This document shows, piece after piece, positions 45,814 to 59,572 of a stretch of 64,000 nucleotides of DNA; within the stretch, counting starts at the first letter, position 1, and each line of letters starts with the position of its first letter. The notes beneath the pieces were generated by a model. The model made no database searches. It saw only the letters and a list, made by a program, of their open reading frames with translations, and was not told the origin of the DNA. Origin of the DNA: Patiria miniata (lineage: Eukaryota; Echinodermata; Asteroidea; Valvatida; Asterinidae); the NCBI RefSeq assembly GCF_015706575.1, contig NW_024037076.1:12838898-12902897 (forward strand), given 5' to 3'. Position numbers and translations under genes: made by a program.

Positions 45814-48800
45814 GAATTTATTGTGACTCAAATGTTCAGCATATGATCAACATTGTGATTCTTGGCCTCAAATCTTATTGTAAGAGAGCCTGATTTGAAC
45901 AAAAGAAGTCCATGTGATCTCACACTGACCCGGCCATCCTGAATACAGAGCCCCATCAATTGGTTCAGTGTACCAAGACTGTTTATTTGACATAACGGAA
46001 ATGTTGTCTTTGTTCATCCAACAGAATTCCTCTACAACCACCGTTGAATTCACCGGCCGCCACAACATCACACGGACATTATCATACAGCGGACAACGGC
46101 CCACAACTCCTCCCTCCCCACACTTGATCACCACTGATTTACTCTCGGCATGGCTAGACAGTTATTAAAACCACAAATCCTTCTCTCAGCCCAGAAAATG
46201 TGACAAAACGCTCTTTCATCGCTGGACAAATACACCACCAGGTGGTCCCTACATTCTGTATTCTTGCAGTTGCGTGGTGGCCCTGTCATTAAGTCGTCTT
46301 TCAGCCTCTCCTGGCGTGATCCTGAAGAAGGTGGATGCTACATTAGGAGCTCGGGGTAACATTTCCCTGTGATTTGTGTGGCAATGAATCGAAGGACATT
46401 TAGGAGGGACCAGACTTGTTTCCCTCCATAATCTTCCGATCAGGCAGAATCTTGATCAAACATGCCATCATGTTGGACTCGAGTCTCCTCCTGGGGAACA
46501 ACTGTCGTAAATTGTCTGATTATGTTTTAAATCACATTATAAATGACTCAGTGGGATTCCGAGGGAGGGAAAGCCGACTTGTCTTCCATAAAAGTCACTC
46601 CCCCCTTCCCCCTCCAATTCCTTTACCAACATTTTGACCACTGCGAATCACAAATCAACAGCTAGACAACATCTCGGCAGGCGTTTAATAAATGTGTTTC
46701 TGATTAAAGTGTTCTTGAGTAATTGAAGTGAATTTATGGCAGGCTTTTTTACATCTGAGTTCTGCCCATCTAGTCTTTCGTCAGCTTGGCGACACGCACA
46801 GCAGTGGATTTAGCACCCACGGCTGTTTCAGGGCTCTTCGGCAACAAATCAAATTGTACTTGTGTTAAACAAAATACTCAGACATTTACAATAAGTGCTT
46901 GTAATTTATAACAATTCCCAACAGATCAAGTTTTCCTCTATTTCTTTTTTTAATTTTCAAATAACTTACCCATGACTTATGAAAAAAAATCTATTTTTAT
47001 AAACAAACAATTTAGATCCCTTTTTTGAAAAAAAATCTCATCTGCCCCTTCCCACTCTTCAAAATTGCAGAGTACTATCAAAGTGACACTGTCAATTGTC
47101 TACAAAATTGAGCAAATTGCTTTCTTGTAGTTATCAATATAGCACATATATGTAAAACACTAAAATATCATACATTGGATTCACCCCACTGAATGAAAAG
47201 CCCAAGCCAATTACAATACACAACAGCCAATGGTGAGCCACCTCTTGATACCTCCACCAATAGAAATGCAAGAAAGTTTCTGGGCCGCATCTCATGAATA
47301 CTGATGATCTACATTTCAGCCACCTCACATCTATCATCACCTTTCTGTGCCCAACTTGCCCAACTCTGCCACCCATGGATTTCAGGCACAAAACATCAAC
47401 ATTTTTGAGAGGACAAAAAAGCAATGCTTAACTGGGAAAATGTTAGACTTAGAGTAAAGCCAAACATAAAGCTAAATTAACTTCTACCTTTTTTTGTATT
47501 AATCACTTTGCAAGAATCATAACCAAAACGACTTCAAAACAGCATTGAATGGGCACAAAACTTGGTATTGCTTCCTCGGTTATTCTTTATAACCTACAAT
47601 CGTTTGAGGTAATTAATCTGACGCTGAGAAAAGTTCAATTATATGCCGATTATATTTTACTAATTTCAACTTAACAAATCTGACTCAGTAAGCCAATGTA
47701 CACCGTTTCCCTGATGTACTGCATGCTGAACATGTGCAGGCAATTTTGGGTCAAACCTATTATCGTGAATTACTAGTATCCTCCAAATTCATAATCTGTG
47801 ATCAATTATTCTGTTATTAAATAATTGATCAATTCGTTTTCATTTCACGTCTGAAATGAAAGCAATTTACACTGGTACAGTAATTCTCAGTCAAAATCTG
47901 GTAATTCCGTTTCTGTGTCCCCCCCCCCCCCCCCAGGTGAACAGCCGAAAGGGCACAGGGACAGCTTTAATTGCAGCCTTGCCTCATTTTTGGGGGGACA
48001 ATATACACCATTTAAGCAGGGTCACTTGAGGAGCTAAAAAGAGTCTATTATTGCGCTGGTGTAATTGTCGCAAGGCCAGGAAACTATTCTATGACCCTTT
48101 TCTCTGACCCTGGATGGGTGGGATTGGGGACTTGGAATCTCAAACTCAGTGAGTTTACCATATGTTGCAAATTTAATAAAGTTTTTTTTGTCCTGTTGTA
48201 ATGTTGATCATCTGGGAACCTTTTTTTTTTGGGGGGGGGGTGTCTTGGCCAGGGACCACCCAATGTTGAAACATTAAGGCTCTATTTTTCAGACATGATT
48301 TCTCGGAACACATTTTTGATTTAAATTTTATCTGGAGGTTTATCGAGAGGGCATATAATTGGTACTTAGAGAATCTATTCAGATGTTTGGATAAGATGAA
48401 TCAACAGGCTTAAGCTTGTCATCAAATTTTGTTAGAGGAGGGATTTGATGAATTTCACAGAACTTCAAAACTTGGTACTATAATTGAAAAATACTGATTT
48501 TCAGCTGCTGCTTAAAGATACACAGAATCAAAAACCAGGGAACATTTCAGAAGTAAAACCCTTTGCTTGGCAAAGCTAAAGATTAAAAAGAAATTTGTCA
48601 AGACCTGACACACGGTGGCTCATGCAGAACTTTTGATTCGTAACCATAAAAGTTCCCTGGGTGGATGTCTGCCTAATGCACAGGCCGTTCCAATTATCGA
48701 TAATAGAAATGAGAGATGTGTATGATTTTTACTTTTTGAAACTTTTACCACATTTTTAGTAGCCTATTTTCAAAAACTGTCTCACATTCTAGCAAACTCT

Positions 48801-49158
48801 TTCATAGTTTGTATCAAAGTTTTAGAAATACTCTTTCAAAAGAGTCATTTTGATAAAGGACTCCTTTTTGTTGGGGAGCTTAACATTTAGGGGAAACACT
48901 CCAGAACATCCTGCCCAACATATGCACCACCTGCTTTCAGGGTAGGAATATCCTGGTCGGCAAAGCTCAAAGGGATTAGTGCAAAGCCTCCTGAACATTC
49001 ATGATGGACAAAGAAGAAATCCATCAAACAATATCTGTATCAATGCAAAGACACGGAAGTAACTTACAGGGTCAATCTTCAATATGATTCAGTTCTTTTC
49101 AACACCATCAAGTCCTCGAATAAAACCAACAACACAGTGACCCACTACCCTCAAAAGT
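45814..49158. other. Intergenic, unique-looking
   Basis: No exon. 45990-46660 and 47840-48150 are complex blocks. A C-run lies at 47919-47934 and a T/G-run at 48222-48240. No dispersed repeat was recognised apart from AGGCCTCAAATCTTA-like similarity near 45863 to the adjacent inverted repeat. Confidence 0.4.
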
Positions 49159-49268
49159 AATATCCTCAAGTCAGAAATTATTACCCTCTAGTCAGAAAAT
49201 ATTACCCTCTTGTCAGAAATTATTGCCCTCTTGTCAGAAGATGTTACCCTCTTAGTCTGAAAATATTC
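49159..49268 (+). repeat. Minisatellite, ~21-bp unit, five degenerate copies
   Basis: Unit ATTACCCTCTTGTCAGAAAT repeated about five times with scattered changes. The last unit has an extra base. Confidence 0.8.
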
Positions 49269-52200
49269 CCCAGGAAAATGCAACTTGGAGACCCAAATCG
49301 GACCTGAAATGTGGTGTCAACACCCTCCTGCCAAATCAGGGATTTTTGGGGTTCTCTGGTGAGCAGGATCAGTGAAAACAGGACGTAAATCAATTGTCTG
49401 TATCCTCAAATTGCAGCTGACCAAGTGACCAGGCTGCCCCCACTGGGGAATCAGGGAATTTAAAAACTATTTCTGGGGAGATGAAAAAAAAAAATTGGGG
49501 CAAATTTCTGTCAAAGAGGAAATAATCTGATGGCAGAGGGTATGAGTGTTGGCGTGACAAATTTATGAATAGACAGATGATATTTCAACAGCGGATGCTA
49601 CAACTTCTTTTTGCAGGTTTCTATTAAAATAAACATGTATGCAAAAGTTCATGAAGTTACCTCAAAGTTTGCATGACTACTTGAATATAAGCTAGGAATA
49701 AATATGGGCTTTGCCGATTGTTAACAAGTACTGTTTTGTAAGTTTTAAACTGGCTAGGGGCCTGGACGCAGAAAATGGCAAAAAATGGCGCGCGGGTGGC
49801 GTGTACTGCACGATGTTGCGCAGAACGCAGCGGTGCTGGTAGTGTGACTTTAGGAAATACGGACTCATTGCTGGTATTGCGCACGCTTAAGTGCAAAAAA
49901 TTACATAGTACAGCTGGTCACGTGTGAGGGTACAACCAATAAAAGGGTAGGGACCACATTTCATAAGATTTCATAAGATAAGTGTCATGTGACACCGGAA
50001 AAAAAATGTTTAAAACAAGTCAGTGTTTTTTATCAACTGTTTACGTGACGGGCTATCCACCAATAACTAAGGCTCTTTCGCGAGTGCTGGCCATGACTGT
50101 GGACACGGCCCCGGAGCCTTAACCTTGACTCATATGTTCCGTATGACCATGGAGCTATCCTTTTTAGCTCCATGGTATGACCCCCCAATGGCCTAGGTTT
50201 TCATTTGAATTTACTATACTTTCACTTGAATTGCTAGATTTTTTCTTGCATTTTAGAAGTTTTAAAAAAATTTCCTCAAGATTTCAGGATTTCCTTAAAA
50301 TTCCTTAAATTATTCATTTCCTGAGAAATTTCCTTTGAACGTGAACATTTCCTTACAATAAGGAAATTTCCTTAAAAAGTTTTGAAATTCCTTTGTGTAG
50401 CCTCATCCAGTTGGGCCCCTGGTTGTGACTGCACAGTGGATTAACCTTAATTCATATAATTACACACTACACTGGATCAGACCCCTTGATCCTGTCTACA
50501 GGGATTAAGAGCTTTTGAGCTCTTAAGTAGATTAGAGCCCTCACCCTCCACCTTTGGCTGGGATCTCTATTGTTATCCAATTTCTTTCTAAATTAAGTGG
50601 GTTACTTTTTGTTATTTGGAAATTCCTTGAATTGATAGTTCCTTCGCTATAAAAAACCTGGGTGCCTTTGACTTGTGTGGATTTTGAGACCGGGCGTTGG
50701 CTGTGGATGTTGTTCTGTAATTGTATGTACATGTATAGTCATATAGTACCAGTAGATAGGCCTACACTGCTGTGGCTGAATCAGCAAATATGTAAGTTTT
50801 GACTTCTCTCATTTAGCTCCCCTGCAACTGTTATTTATTTTGTCTCTAATAAATTTTTGGAAATTTTTATTTTGCTTTCTTGTTACAATTCCTTTGGTTG
50901 TCCAAAATGGGGCACCATTACAATACAAAGAATGCCACACAACGATTGAAGCAAGGGTAATATATTGAGAGGAGTCTGAACACTTTGGAAAGATTACCGT
51001 ATCTCATTATCTGGCAATCAGTCTTGTCACCCTGTGCACAAACCCTATGAGGCTGGTCTGAAAATTTCTAAGTGCTTTCTCCGTAAAAACTTCAATATTT
51101 TCCCTGCTAATTTTGACTTTATAGGACATATCACTTTCTGATGGCTGATAGGTCACTGAAGGGCAAAATTAGTGATGGCCAGATATGGGAATCTTTCCAA
51201 AATGTTACTCCTTTGTTGTGAGCAGAGAAAACAAAAATTAATCAATGTGGATGGGACCACTCAGAAGCAGCTAAGCTAGGAGGGCAACATCCCCCCTTCT
51301 GAAAATTATCTCTTTTGCCCCTCCCCGCCATTTGGTTTAGTACTTCTAAGATGTACGAATTGCGACCTTCTTATTTCAGAAACCTGTTTGCTGTTGCCCA
51401 GGATCAAACTGAAAACCCCTTTAAACAAGTTTTGGTGGGGAAGGGGGGGGGGGTAGGCAAGAGAGTCGAAGAGAAAGAGCGATCCAAATTTTGACAACAA
51501 TGAGCCAATTTCTGGCCTGATCTATTACCAAGCCTGTCATTATTGCACCCACAATTCACACACACACATGCTCGGCTGCAATAAAAACACTCTCGCCCTG
51601 ATTACAATCACTGCTGTTCAACCAGCCAGGATACCAGCTAATGGCTCCCAGGGGGACCAGTGGTAATAAAAAAATACCCAAGAAGTGCCTTGAGAAACAA
51701 TAAGATTGAGCGACCTCGGCACGACCTTAAGGGGGGAAAACCTATGCAAGGTCAGGCATTTCACCTAGGGTTTTGGGAATATGGTGGACCCAGACATAAA
51801 TATTAGAATTGTCTGCCTCAGTAGTTATGTTTTAATACTTGCTCGTTTGCAGTTTTATTGGAGGCTGTCCTGGTAGGATTTGATACTATATATCTAGCTG
51901 TGGTGTAGATTTTGAAATGATTCATTGCCAGATGTTTAGGAGGAGATTTCAGTTATTATTTGTTGATACACAGATCTGCACACACATGCAACACGTACAC
52001 AGGTTGAAAGTTAAACCAACCACACTCACTTGAAACCTCATGGGTCTGAACAGCCCTAGCACCATGAGAATGAGATGCCAGCTGATACCTCACTCATTTT
52101 CTTTACTGTCTTAGATTTAGAAACATCTTTGTTCATGTATTTGTTCATGCATGAGTAGACAAGTTACATTAGACAATTTACACTAGTAGACCCAAATCGG

Positions 52201-52876
52201 TCTTGTTCATTATACATGTATTAACATTTCGCAGTTCTTGACGCATCTCAAACTAACTGTCACTAGAGGATAACAAAAACAGCAGGACTAAATAGACATG
52301 CAAACATAAGCCCACAGATTACTGAAAAGATGAACTTTAATTATTATTAGACTAAAGAAACACCTTTTTTTCAGCTTTTCAAAACTCTTATCATATATCA
52401 GTAGAGCTTAGGGAACAACAATGTTTGAATTTAAACAAGAGTTCACAGTCGGCATTTCCTGCCAGTGTAAAACAAAACCTTTACTTTTCTACTCACAATA
52501 TCCAAAACCCCATTTTTCATAAGATGTGCATTTTTTTGGTGGTAATTTAGCATGATCAGAAAAACCCAGATATAGTGTTTTAGGGTGGGCATTACATCTC
52601 ACAAGTCTAGGCTTTACTTTGATTTCAGGGGGGGGGGGCGGAGACTGTCTACAACCTTTGTGTACATCGATCACTTACTGGTCCAATCACCACTCAGTAA
52701 AGTGCACTGCAATAAAAAGTGGACTTCCCACCTTTATAGAAACAATACAGGTTGCAGAGAAACTAGAGTAATGAATCGGTGTCAGCCAAAACTGGTAGGG
52801 AAAGAACAACACAGTGACAACTTGGGATGAGAAAAAAATAAACTTAAGGGTGAAGACAGACTTGGGACAGAATCAC
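49269..52876. other. Intergenic, 3.6 kb
   Basis: No exon. 49745-49920 is CpG-rich with GGCAAAAAATGGCGCGCG. A hairpin lies at 50148-50177 (CCATGGAGCTA stem). TTTCCTTA/AAGGAAATT words recur at 50260-50395. 51500-51730 is a complex block. G-runs lie near 51445 and 52628. Confidence 0.4.
50148..50177. other. Perfect 11-bp stem hairpin
   Basis: CCATGGAGCTA and TAGCTCCATGG flank a short T-rich loop. Isolated; no repeat partner was seen. Confidence 0.6.
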
Positions 52877-52999
52877 ACTATTAGAGGTACTCTAAATGCT
52901 TGACTATTAGAGGTGCTCTAAATGCTTGACTATTAGAGGTGATCTAAATGCTTGACTATTAGAGGTGATCTAAATGCTTGACTATTAGAGGTGCTCTAA
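52877..52999 (+). repeat. Minisatellite, 26-bp unit, about 4.7 copies
   Basis: Unit starts at 52877, 52903, 52929, 52955 and 52981, exactly 26 apart. Each holds TTAGAG-GTG-CTCTAA, itself a hairpin, followed by ATGCTTG. Two units change the C of GTGCTC to A, which weakens the small stem. Confidence 0.92.
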
Positions 53000-53040
53000 C
53001 TTTTATTAACAGGTTTTTTTTGTAAGCATAGCATATGAAG

Positions 53041-53554
53041 TTACAGGGTTTATACAACGTTTGCTTTTGCTGTAATTTTCAGAAATGGAAGGATTTGGGG
53101 GTTAGTACTTTATAGCAAATATTGTTAAAGTTTTGAGTTCATGGATGCTGGAAAAACCAAGAACAAAAATGCTGTTCTTGAAGTCAGGTTCTCTGACCCT
53201 ACTTCAGACGAATTATAGACGTCAATGAATTGTCAGGTCAGGGGAGCAGACTAGCTGGCTTGCACCCATTCATGGATGTGTAACCGATTGCAAACAAAAT
53301 GTGGAATAACTAAATTTTGTAAATTGCGGGCAGGTATTTGCAAAAAGTTAATTTTTAAATTTTTTTCTAATGATGGTTTGCCGACCATTGTTGGTAAGTT
53401 GTATAAAAATTCCACTTTTCTCGAAAATGACAACACACCCGGTGCCATGATTTCACACGATGCTTGAGAATATTATTTACTAACAGTCAAGTAGGGTATT
53501 TCATAATAATTTGGTAGCTTTGTATGTTTGCAAAATGTTGTATATTGCCTTTAA
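53041..53554 (+). mobile_element. TTAA palindrome family, copy 3 (decayed)
   Basis: Starts TTACAGGGTTTATACAACG and ends GTATATTGCCTTTAA. Forward orientation. The internal inverted pair is at about 53187 and 53232. The central palindrome (53367-53394) has lost much of its symmetry: left TAATGATGGTTTG, right CCGACCATTGTTGG. Confidence 0.8.
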
Positions 53555-54799
53555 TCAGGTACTTATTTATGAACTTGCTGTTCAGCTTGATTTTGAAAAG
53601 CTGTCAGTCTGGACACAACCAACACTTTGGTGCAGGACTAAGACCAATCCTCTACACCTTCCCAAAAACAAAAATACTAGGAGATTATGAATTGCTCAAC
53701 CAAAACCGTGGAGGAATTGGACTATTACTGAGTTGCATTCTGCAGTTTGACCCTTAGCATAAATCTGCCAGTCTCATTCACACACAGCTAGCCAGGCACA
53801 CACACAGACACGCAGCCCTATTTCTGTCTCCGTCACTGGTAATGATCCACTGAAAGCCATCTCTCAAGCACCACTCACTCCGAGCCTCGGAGGAGCATCC
53901 ACTGGGAAGGTTGCAGAGTGGGGAGAAGGAAGCCCCAAGCACGGGCACGCACTGGCAAGACCAAAAAGGTGTCAGGCGGCTCTCGAATCGGCGCGACGAC
54001 AGAGCCAATAACGGACTTTGTTTTCTTTGCTCATTTGCAGGATCCAGATCAGGATGCATCTTTTTAATTTTGTGGTCCCTATTATAACTGGTTTTTACAG
54101 TTTAGCTCCGGGGTACACGCTGTGACAGCATTGCGTGTTGTTGTGGTGTCAGTCAAGGGAAACCTCTCATTTTCACGGGGAGATCCAAGGGATTGGGACA
54201 AGAAATCCTGTATACCTCGACAGGCACTGACACCTTGCAGGGGATGTCGGCCTAGGGGGCTAAACCCTGGATCTAACCAATTAGCTGAAATGCGATGAGA
54301 GCAATTAATCAGGAACACAAAAAAAGCTGCATGTCTAATAATATGGGCCTGAAAGTATTACCTGCAAAAAGTGCAGGAAGAATTGGAAGCCAAGCAATGA
54401 ATTAAAATTTGTTGATGATGTCTCCCTTCAACCATAGGTGGATTTACGGGGAGGAGGATATGTTGCTAAAACTGAGGTTTTTACATGTAAAAGGTATAGT
54501 TGTGTGCCCCCTTTTTCTTGGTCATGTGCCCCTCCCCTTCAAAATACCCACCTCCGATGCAGCTTATGACCAAAACCAATCAATAACCGCAACATTTTTT
54601 TTTCACTTCTAGCAGGAGAAAAAGAAATAACTATTTCATGAAATCTTCTACTGGCACATGGTTCAATCAATCTCTTAACTCATTTGCAATGCATTCATCA
54701 TTTTTTTCCACCGATTTTCTCCAGGAATGAGGAAATGGGATTTGGAAGTCCTAACTTCCACAGTTGAAGAGGAAGACCAACCCACTTTCAAACCTCATC
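53555..54799. other. Intergenic between TTAA-family copies
   Basis: No exon. 53770-54330 is complex and non-repetitive. GGTGGATTTACGGGGAGG near 54438 and CACCTCCGATGC near 54550 may be remnants of a hAT-like MITE. Confidence 0.35.
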
Positions 54800-55188
54800 T
54801 TAAAGGTAATATTATATAACAGTGGAATTTTTGTATCAATTCGATGGTCGGCCGACCATCATTGGAAAAAACTGACTTTTTGCAAATGCTTCCCTAAATT
54901 TAGTTGGTCCACATTTTGTTTGCAATCAGTTACAATCTGCGAATGGGTACAAGCCAGCTACCGGTAGTCTGGTTCCCTGACCTGACAATTCCCCGACATC
55001 TATAAATTGTTCTGTTTCGTCTGAAGTAGTGTCAGGGAACCAGATTACAAGAACAGCATTTGTTTCTTGGTTTTTCCAGCATCTATGAACACAAAACTTT
55101 AAACGGGTCAGTGTAACAATATTTGCTATAAAATACTTACCCCCAAATCCATCCATTTCTGAAAATCACAGCAAAATATTACCTTTAA
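54800..55188 (-). mobile_element. TTAA palindrome family, copy 4 (shortened)
   Basis: TTAAAGGTAATAT at the left and ATATTACCTTTAA at the right. Reverse orientation, with a deletion between the left end and the central palindrome (54838-54865). The 16-bp inverted pair is well kept: AGTCTGGTTCCCTGAC near 54967 and GTCAGGGAACCAGATT near 55032. Confidence 0.85.
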
Positions 55189-56852
55189 ATCTTTTCCTAA
55201 ACAAATGTCTCATTACAATTTAATTGTCACTGGGACTGAACAATAAGTGATATAAAGACAAAGTCATTTTCAAGTACAAAAAGTACAGGAAGTTTTCTGT
55301 TCTGCACATGGACATCCAATTTATGCATTGAGATAATAACACTGATTTAAACTCTTTTAACAAATAAACTACAACATGGTTCATGATGTCATCAAGACTA
55401 AACATCTCGCAATCCCATCAACCAAATCACAATTACGACATAAGGACGCCAGGCCCTTGTCTACTAAAAACCGCCCACTCTATCCGGTGGATATTCCCCG
55501 GGTGTACCATTACAAAAGTATATCATATCCCTCCACTGTCTCCAACCAATTAGCTTGTCTGAAATATCATCTTGCGATACTCCAAACTGGCGAAGCAGCA
55601 CTCTGAAGAAAAAAGAAGGGACTAGCTATGACATAATCCAAGCAACAACTTGAGCTCCACGCTGATAGAACTCATCACAAAACCGCCGCTCATTTTCTTC
55701 AGCCCGCAAATCTACCAGGGCGGCACGCGGAACCTTTTCCTCCAGACAAAGCCGGCATAAACCGGGCCGCCAAATCGCTCCTGACAGCTCGCCCACCAAC
55801 ACAGACCTCCAGCAAAGCTTTAGGGTCATTTTTCTGATTCCCAACGCCCCCCCCCCCCCTTTTTTTTCTTCCTCTATTGACGGCAGGGGAACTAGCTCTG
55901 TTGGGCGGGGAGTGTAAATCACATGAGATTCTCCTCGTCTCTCCACTCCCGGCCGGCAAAATTGGTGCGGAAAAGTGCCGGATTACTTGGGACGGATTGG
56001 GCATATTATCGTGCAATTTTCAAATTAAGGAGCCGGATCCACTCCGATGACATACGTTTTTTTTTTTTTAAGGCAAGCTAAAAAAAAAGGATTGAGACTT
56101 TTCCTCTTTTCAGGATTTTGGTTCGGATGACCTTTTGAGAGCGAGGCGGAGGACGTGTGAGCAAAAGCCACAGGGGCAATAACGTCTTGTGCAGTCGCGT
56201 GTACATACAATTTTTTATTTACTGTGAAACTTGGGCAACAAGACATGATGGATAATGTTGGTTTCGTGGTTTCCTTCTAAATGTTTCACATGAATCATGA
56301 AGGGAATGACACCAATTTCCTAAGAAAGTATGAATACGGATATACGGCTAGACACTTTGGGTAGTGATAAAACCATAAAATTATAAAAACTGTAATTTAC
56401 CGTGAGCAACACTTCCTGTTTACATTAGAAAAAAATGTTGGCATTTTTTTTTTATTAAATTTTTTTTGCAAGTGTGCTGCCAGATTTGTTAAGGTAATTG
56501 TCAGAATAACCTCTGAAAATTCATGTAATAAGATGGAAAAATTTTAGCAAAAATGTTCTAAACTACAGCGCGTCCCACAAAAACAACTAACAGTTGAATC
56601 GGCATGTTTTCAGAAAAGTGGGGGTAGTACTCAAAATTGTGTCTAATGTATTGCTGAGTAGAATATTTGGTCTTCCAAATGCTTATTAGTTGGTTTCATT
56701 AGGATGTATTGTTCAAAAGATACAGCCATCACAAGACAGGACTTGAAAAACCACTTGGGCCATATTTTATATTTTTATCACCTGGTCTTCCAAACAAACC
56801 TTTGTCCAAATGATATTACTGATAAGCTGCACTAACACTTTTGATCCATCCT
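55189..56852. other. Intergenic, unique-looking
   Basis: No exon. 55370-56260 is complex and GC-richer. Open frames on the minus strand around 55630-56010 resemble no protein I know. A C-run then T-run lies at 55848-55867. Confidence 0.4.
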
Positions 56853-57388
56853 TTAAAGGGAATATACAACATTTGCAAACATCAAAAAACAAAACTACCA
56901 AGTTTGTACAAAATACCTTACTAGGATGTTGGTAAATGACAGTCTAAACCATCCTGTAAAATTATGGCATCTGGTGTGAAGTCATTTTCAAGAAAAGTGG
57001 TATTTTTTGTATAAATTTCCAACAGTGGTCGGCCGACCACCGTTGGAAAAACCTAACTATTTTTCAACTACTGCTGCAATTGTACCCCTTTTCAGTCCAA
57101 ATTTTGTTTGCTATTGGTTACATGTTCAGGAACGGGTGCAGGCAGGCCAGCTAGACTGGTTTCCTTACCTTACAATTTTCCGGCATCTATAAATTGATCC
57201 ATTTCATCTTTAGTGGAGTCAGGGAACCAGACTATTTGAATATTTTTGTTTTTCTTGGTTTTTCCAGCATTTTCGAACACAAAACTTCAAACATGTTAGT
57301 TTAACAATATTTCATCTATTATGCTAACACCTCAAATAGTTCATTTCTGAAAATTACAGCAAAAGCCAATGATGTACATTCCCTTTAA
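56853..57388 (-). mobile_element. TTAA palindrome family, copy 5 (full)
   Basis: TTAAAGGGAATATACAACAT at the left and GTACATTCCCTTTAA at the right. Reverse orientation. The central palindrome at 57019-57046 has arm CCAACAGTGGTCGG against CCGACCACCGTTGG, one mismatch. Confidence 0.87.
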
Positions 57389-58239
57389 GAGTTTCTCTAA
57401 CTGCGCTTTCTAAGTATTAAGGAAAGTGGCCCAGACGATTTTCAACCCTTGAGTTCGGTGAAGCATAGCATATGTTCCAATGCATCGATTTAAATGAAAT
57501 AAAGTTTGTATAGTAAATTGGTTATCTGACTAAGAGATAATTTGAAAATATTCCAAAGCTCACATGCAATATACCTTTACTAATATGTTTTCGACTGTTA
57601 GGTTCTTTGTGGGTCAATTTGTATGACTTAAATTTTCTATTGAAATTTTCTGTTTGAGCAAATTCTTTGGGATAAACAGTCATACATATTGGAGGCTCAA
57701 ACGTCAATCAGTTGAAAATCTCGGATGGACTTCAGTCAACTTTTCACTTTGTATTTTTCTCTGCTACGGCGTTCGCATGGCAGTTCATTATCCCATACCA
57801 AAACAGCATGAGGATTGATTTTTGAAGGTTAGCGTGTCCCCAGCAAAAAAAAATTAATAATACACAATGTACATCGTCAACCAAATTGACAGCTATTATT
57901 TCATATTGTCGTTCCGCTTGTCAATTTAGCATGAGCCATCCACTGGAAAGCTCCAAACCATATCATCAACCACCCAGAGAGATACAATTGAACAACAAAT
58001 TGCAATATCGAGGGATGAAATTGTCTGAAAACGGGGATTTCTTCATGTGTACTTTTGGCCAAAATTACTTTTATTATACTTGGTCATCACAGGGTAGAAT
58101 CAATAATGTGTAAGACTCACCTGACATCTGAGTTGGCATATGATCTATAATGAATACAATGTTGGTGCCATAGACCACAGATTAAAAGTTTTTGTGTCCT
58201 CAAGCAAGCTACTTTGCTCTAATGACTTATTTTTCTATT
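57389..58239. other. Intergenic, 0.85 kb
   Basis: No exon. 57700-58100 is complex, with TTGATTTTTGAAGG and CTGTCAATT-like words. No repeat. Confidence 0.35.
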
Positions 58240-58746
58240 GTTGAGGAAATTAAAAAACTGAAGGGAAGAGTAGGCTAGAATGTTATAGCAAATATTGTAA
58301 CACTGACCTGTTTAAAGTTTTGTGATTAAAGATGCTGGAAAAAAACAAGAAAAAAAAAAACGCTGTTCTTGTGGTTCCCTTACCTACTTCAGATGAAACA
58401 GAGCAATTTATAGACGTCTGGGAATTGTCAGGTCAGGGAACCAGACTTGCTCGCTTGCAGCCCTGCAAGGATGTGTGACCGATTGCAAACAAAATGTGGA
58501 CTAACTAAAAATTTGGTAAATTGGGGGCAGTATTTGCAAAAACTCAGTTTTTTCCAACGATGGTCGGCCGACCATCGTTGGAAATTGATACAAAAATTCC
58601 ACTATTCTTGAAAATGACAGCACACCAGGTGCCATGATGTCACAGAATGCTTGAAACTATTATTCACTAACAGTCAAGTAAGGTATTTCCTAATAATTTG
58701 GTAGTTTTGTTTTTTGATGTTTGCAAATGTTGTATACTACCTTTAA
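58240..58746 (+). mobile_element. TTAA palindrome family, copy 6 (left end decayed)
   Basis: Forward orientation, ends GCAAATGTTGTATACTACC then TTTAA. The left terminus is not recognisable. The central palindrome is the best in the window: 34 bp perfect at 58551-58584, arm TTTCCAACGATGGTCGG. Confidence 0.83.
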
Positions 58747-59164
58747 GTAAGATCACAGGTAAGGGTAATGGGCTTTCTCGCTGATGAAGTGAAAATGAGG
58801 ATATTGCCACAAAAATCATGCTTTTGAACTTTTAAGTAAAGTTTTGCATAATGCATGTGAAAAGGAGAAAAATTCAAGAGTTTTACTTGTGCATACTGGT
58901 AACTCGGAAAAAAACACCAAAAACCTCCCTAAATAGCCCTACAAGATAATATCCGTCATCAGGCCATGACTCTTTTCCGTCAGTAGAACTTACAATGTAT
59001 GTGTATTTACAAATAAACCTAAGTAAACTTAACTGCAGCAAAAGTAATAACAAAGGAGTTGCCTGGTTGATAATTATGAAAAAAATATACATTTGTTACA
59101 TCTGAGGAAATCTTAATCTTAAAAAAATCTGACATCTCATTAGGAAAACTTCATGTTCCTGGGC
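58747..59164. other. Intergenic, AT-rich
   Basis: No exon, repeat or other structure seen. Confidence 0.4.
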
Positions 59165-59572
59165 AAAATGTGAGGCATCTGGCAAAATGAGATGGAACCA
59201 ATGGGCATAGACTGTAGGAGAAAAATGCAAAAAAAAACCCACTAATTCGAGATAATTTTTTTTTGATTTTTAGATTCATTGATATTTGTAATCTTTGATA
59301 TGTCTACTACACAAGAAATAGTATAAAAATTGTGGAATAAAATTATTTTTAAGGAAATAAAATGGCATCTTTCATTTTCACGAATACAAAACTCAAAACT
59401 TTAAAGGCCTTTTCCTCAGTATTTTACTTTTTTTACATGTCGATAAATGCGCACCTTAACTGCAACAAACAGTATCGTAAGGAGAATTTGATTCTTTTTC
59501 CTAATACCAACAAACTTTCAATTCGACCTCTGCCCAGTTCAGTCTCATTTTGCCAGAAAGCCTCACATATTT
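59165..59572. mobile_element. Inverted-repeat MITE (TGTGAGGC family), copy 2
   Basis: AATGTGAGGCATCTGGCAAA at the left and TTGCCAGAAAGCCTCACAT at the right are inverted. The interior is the reverse complement of the copy at 43036-43474. Confidence 0.75.

Noticed and set aside
52877-52999. CRISPR-like array
   Set aside because: Units are contiguous with no unique spacers and the host is an animal; it is a minisatellite.
55626-55946. Minus-strand frame with CRLCLEE, suggestive of a zinc-finger-associated domain
   Set aside because: Only one short Cys pair; the rest of the expected pattern is missing and the frame passes through a C-run.
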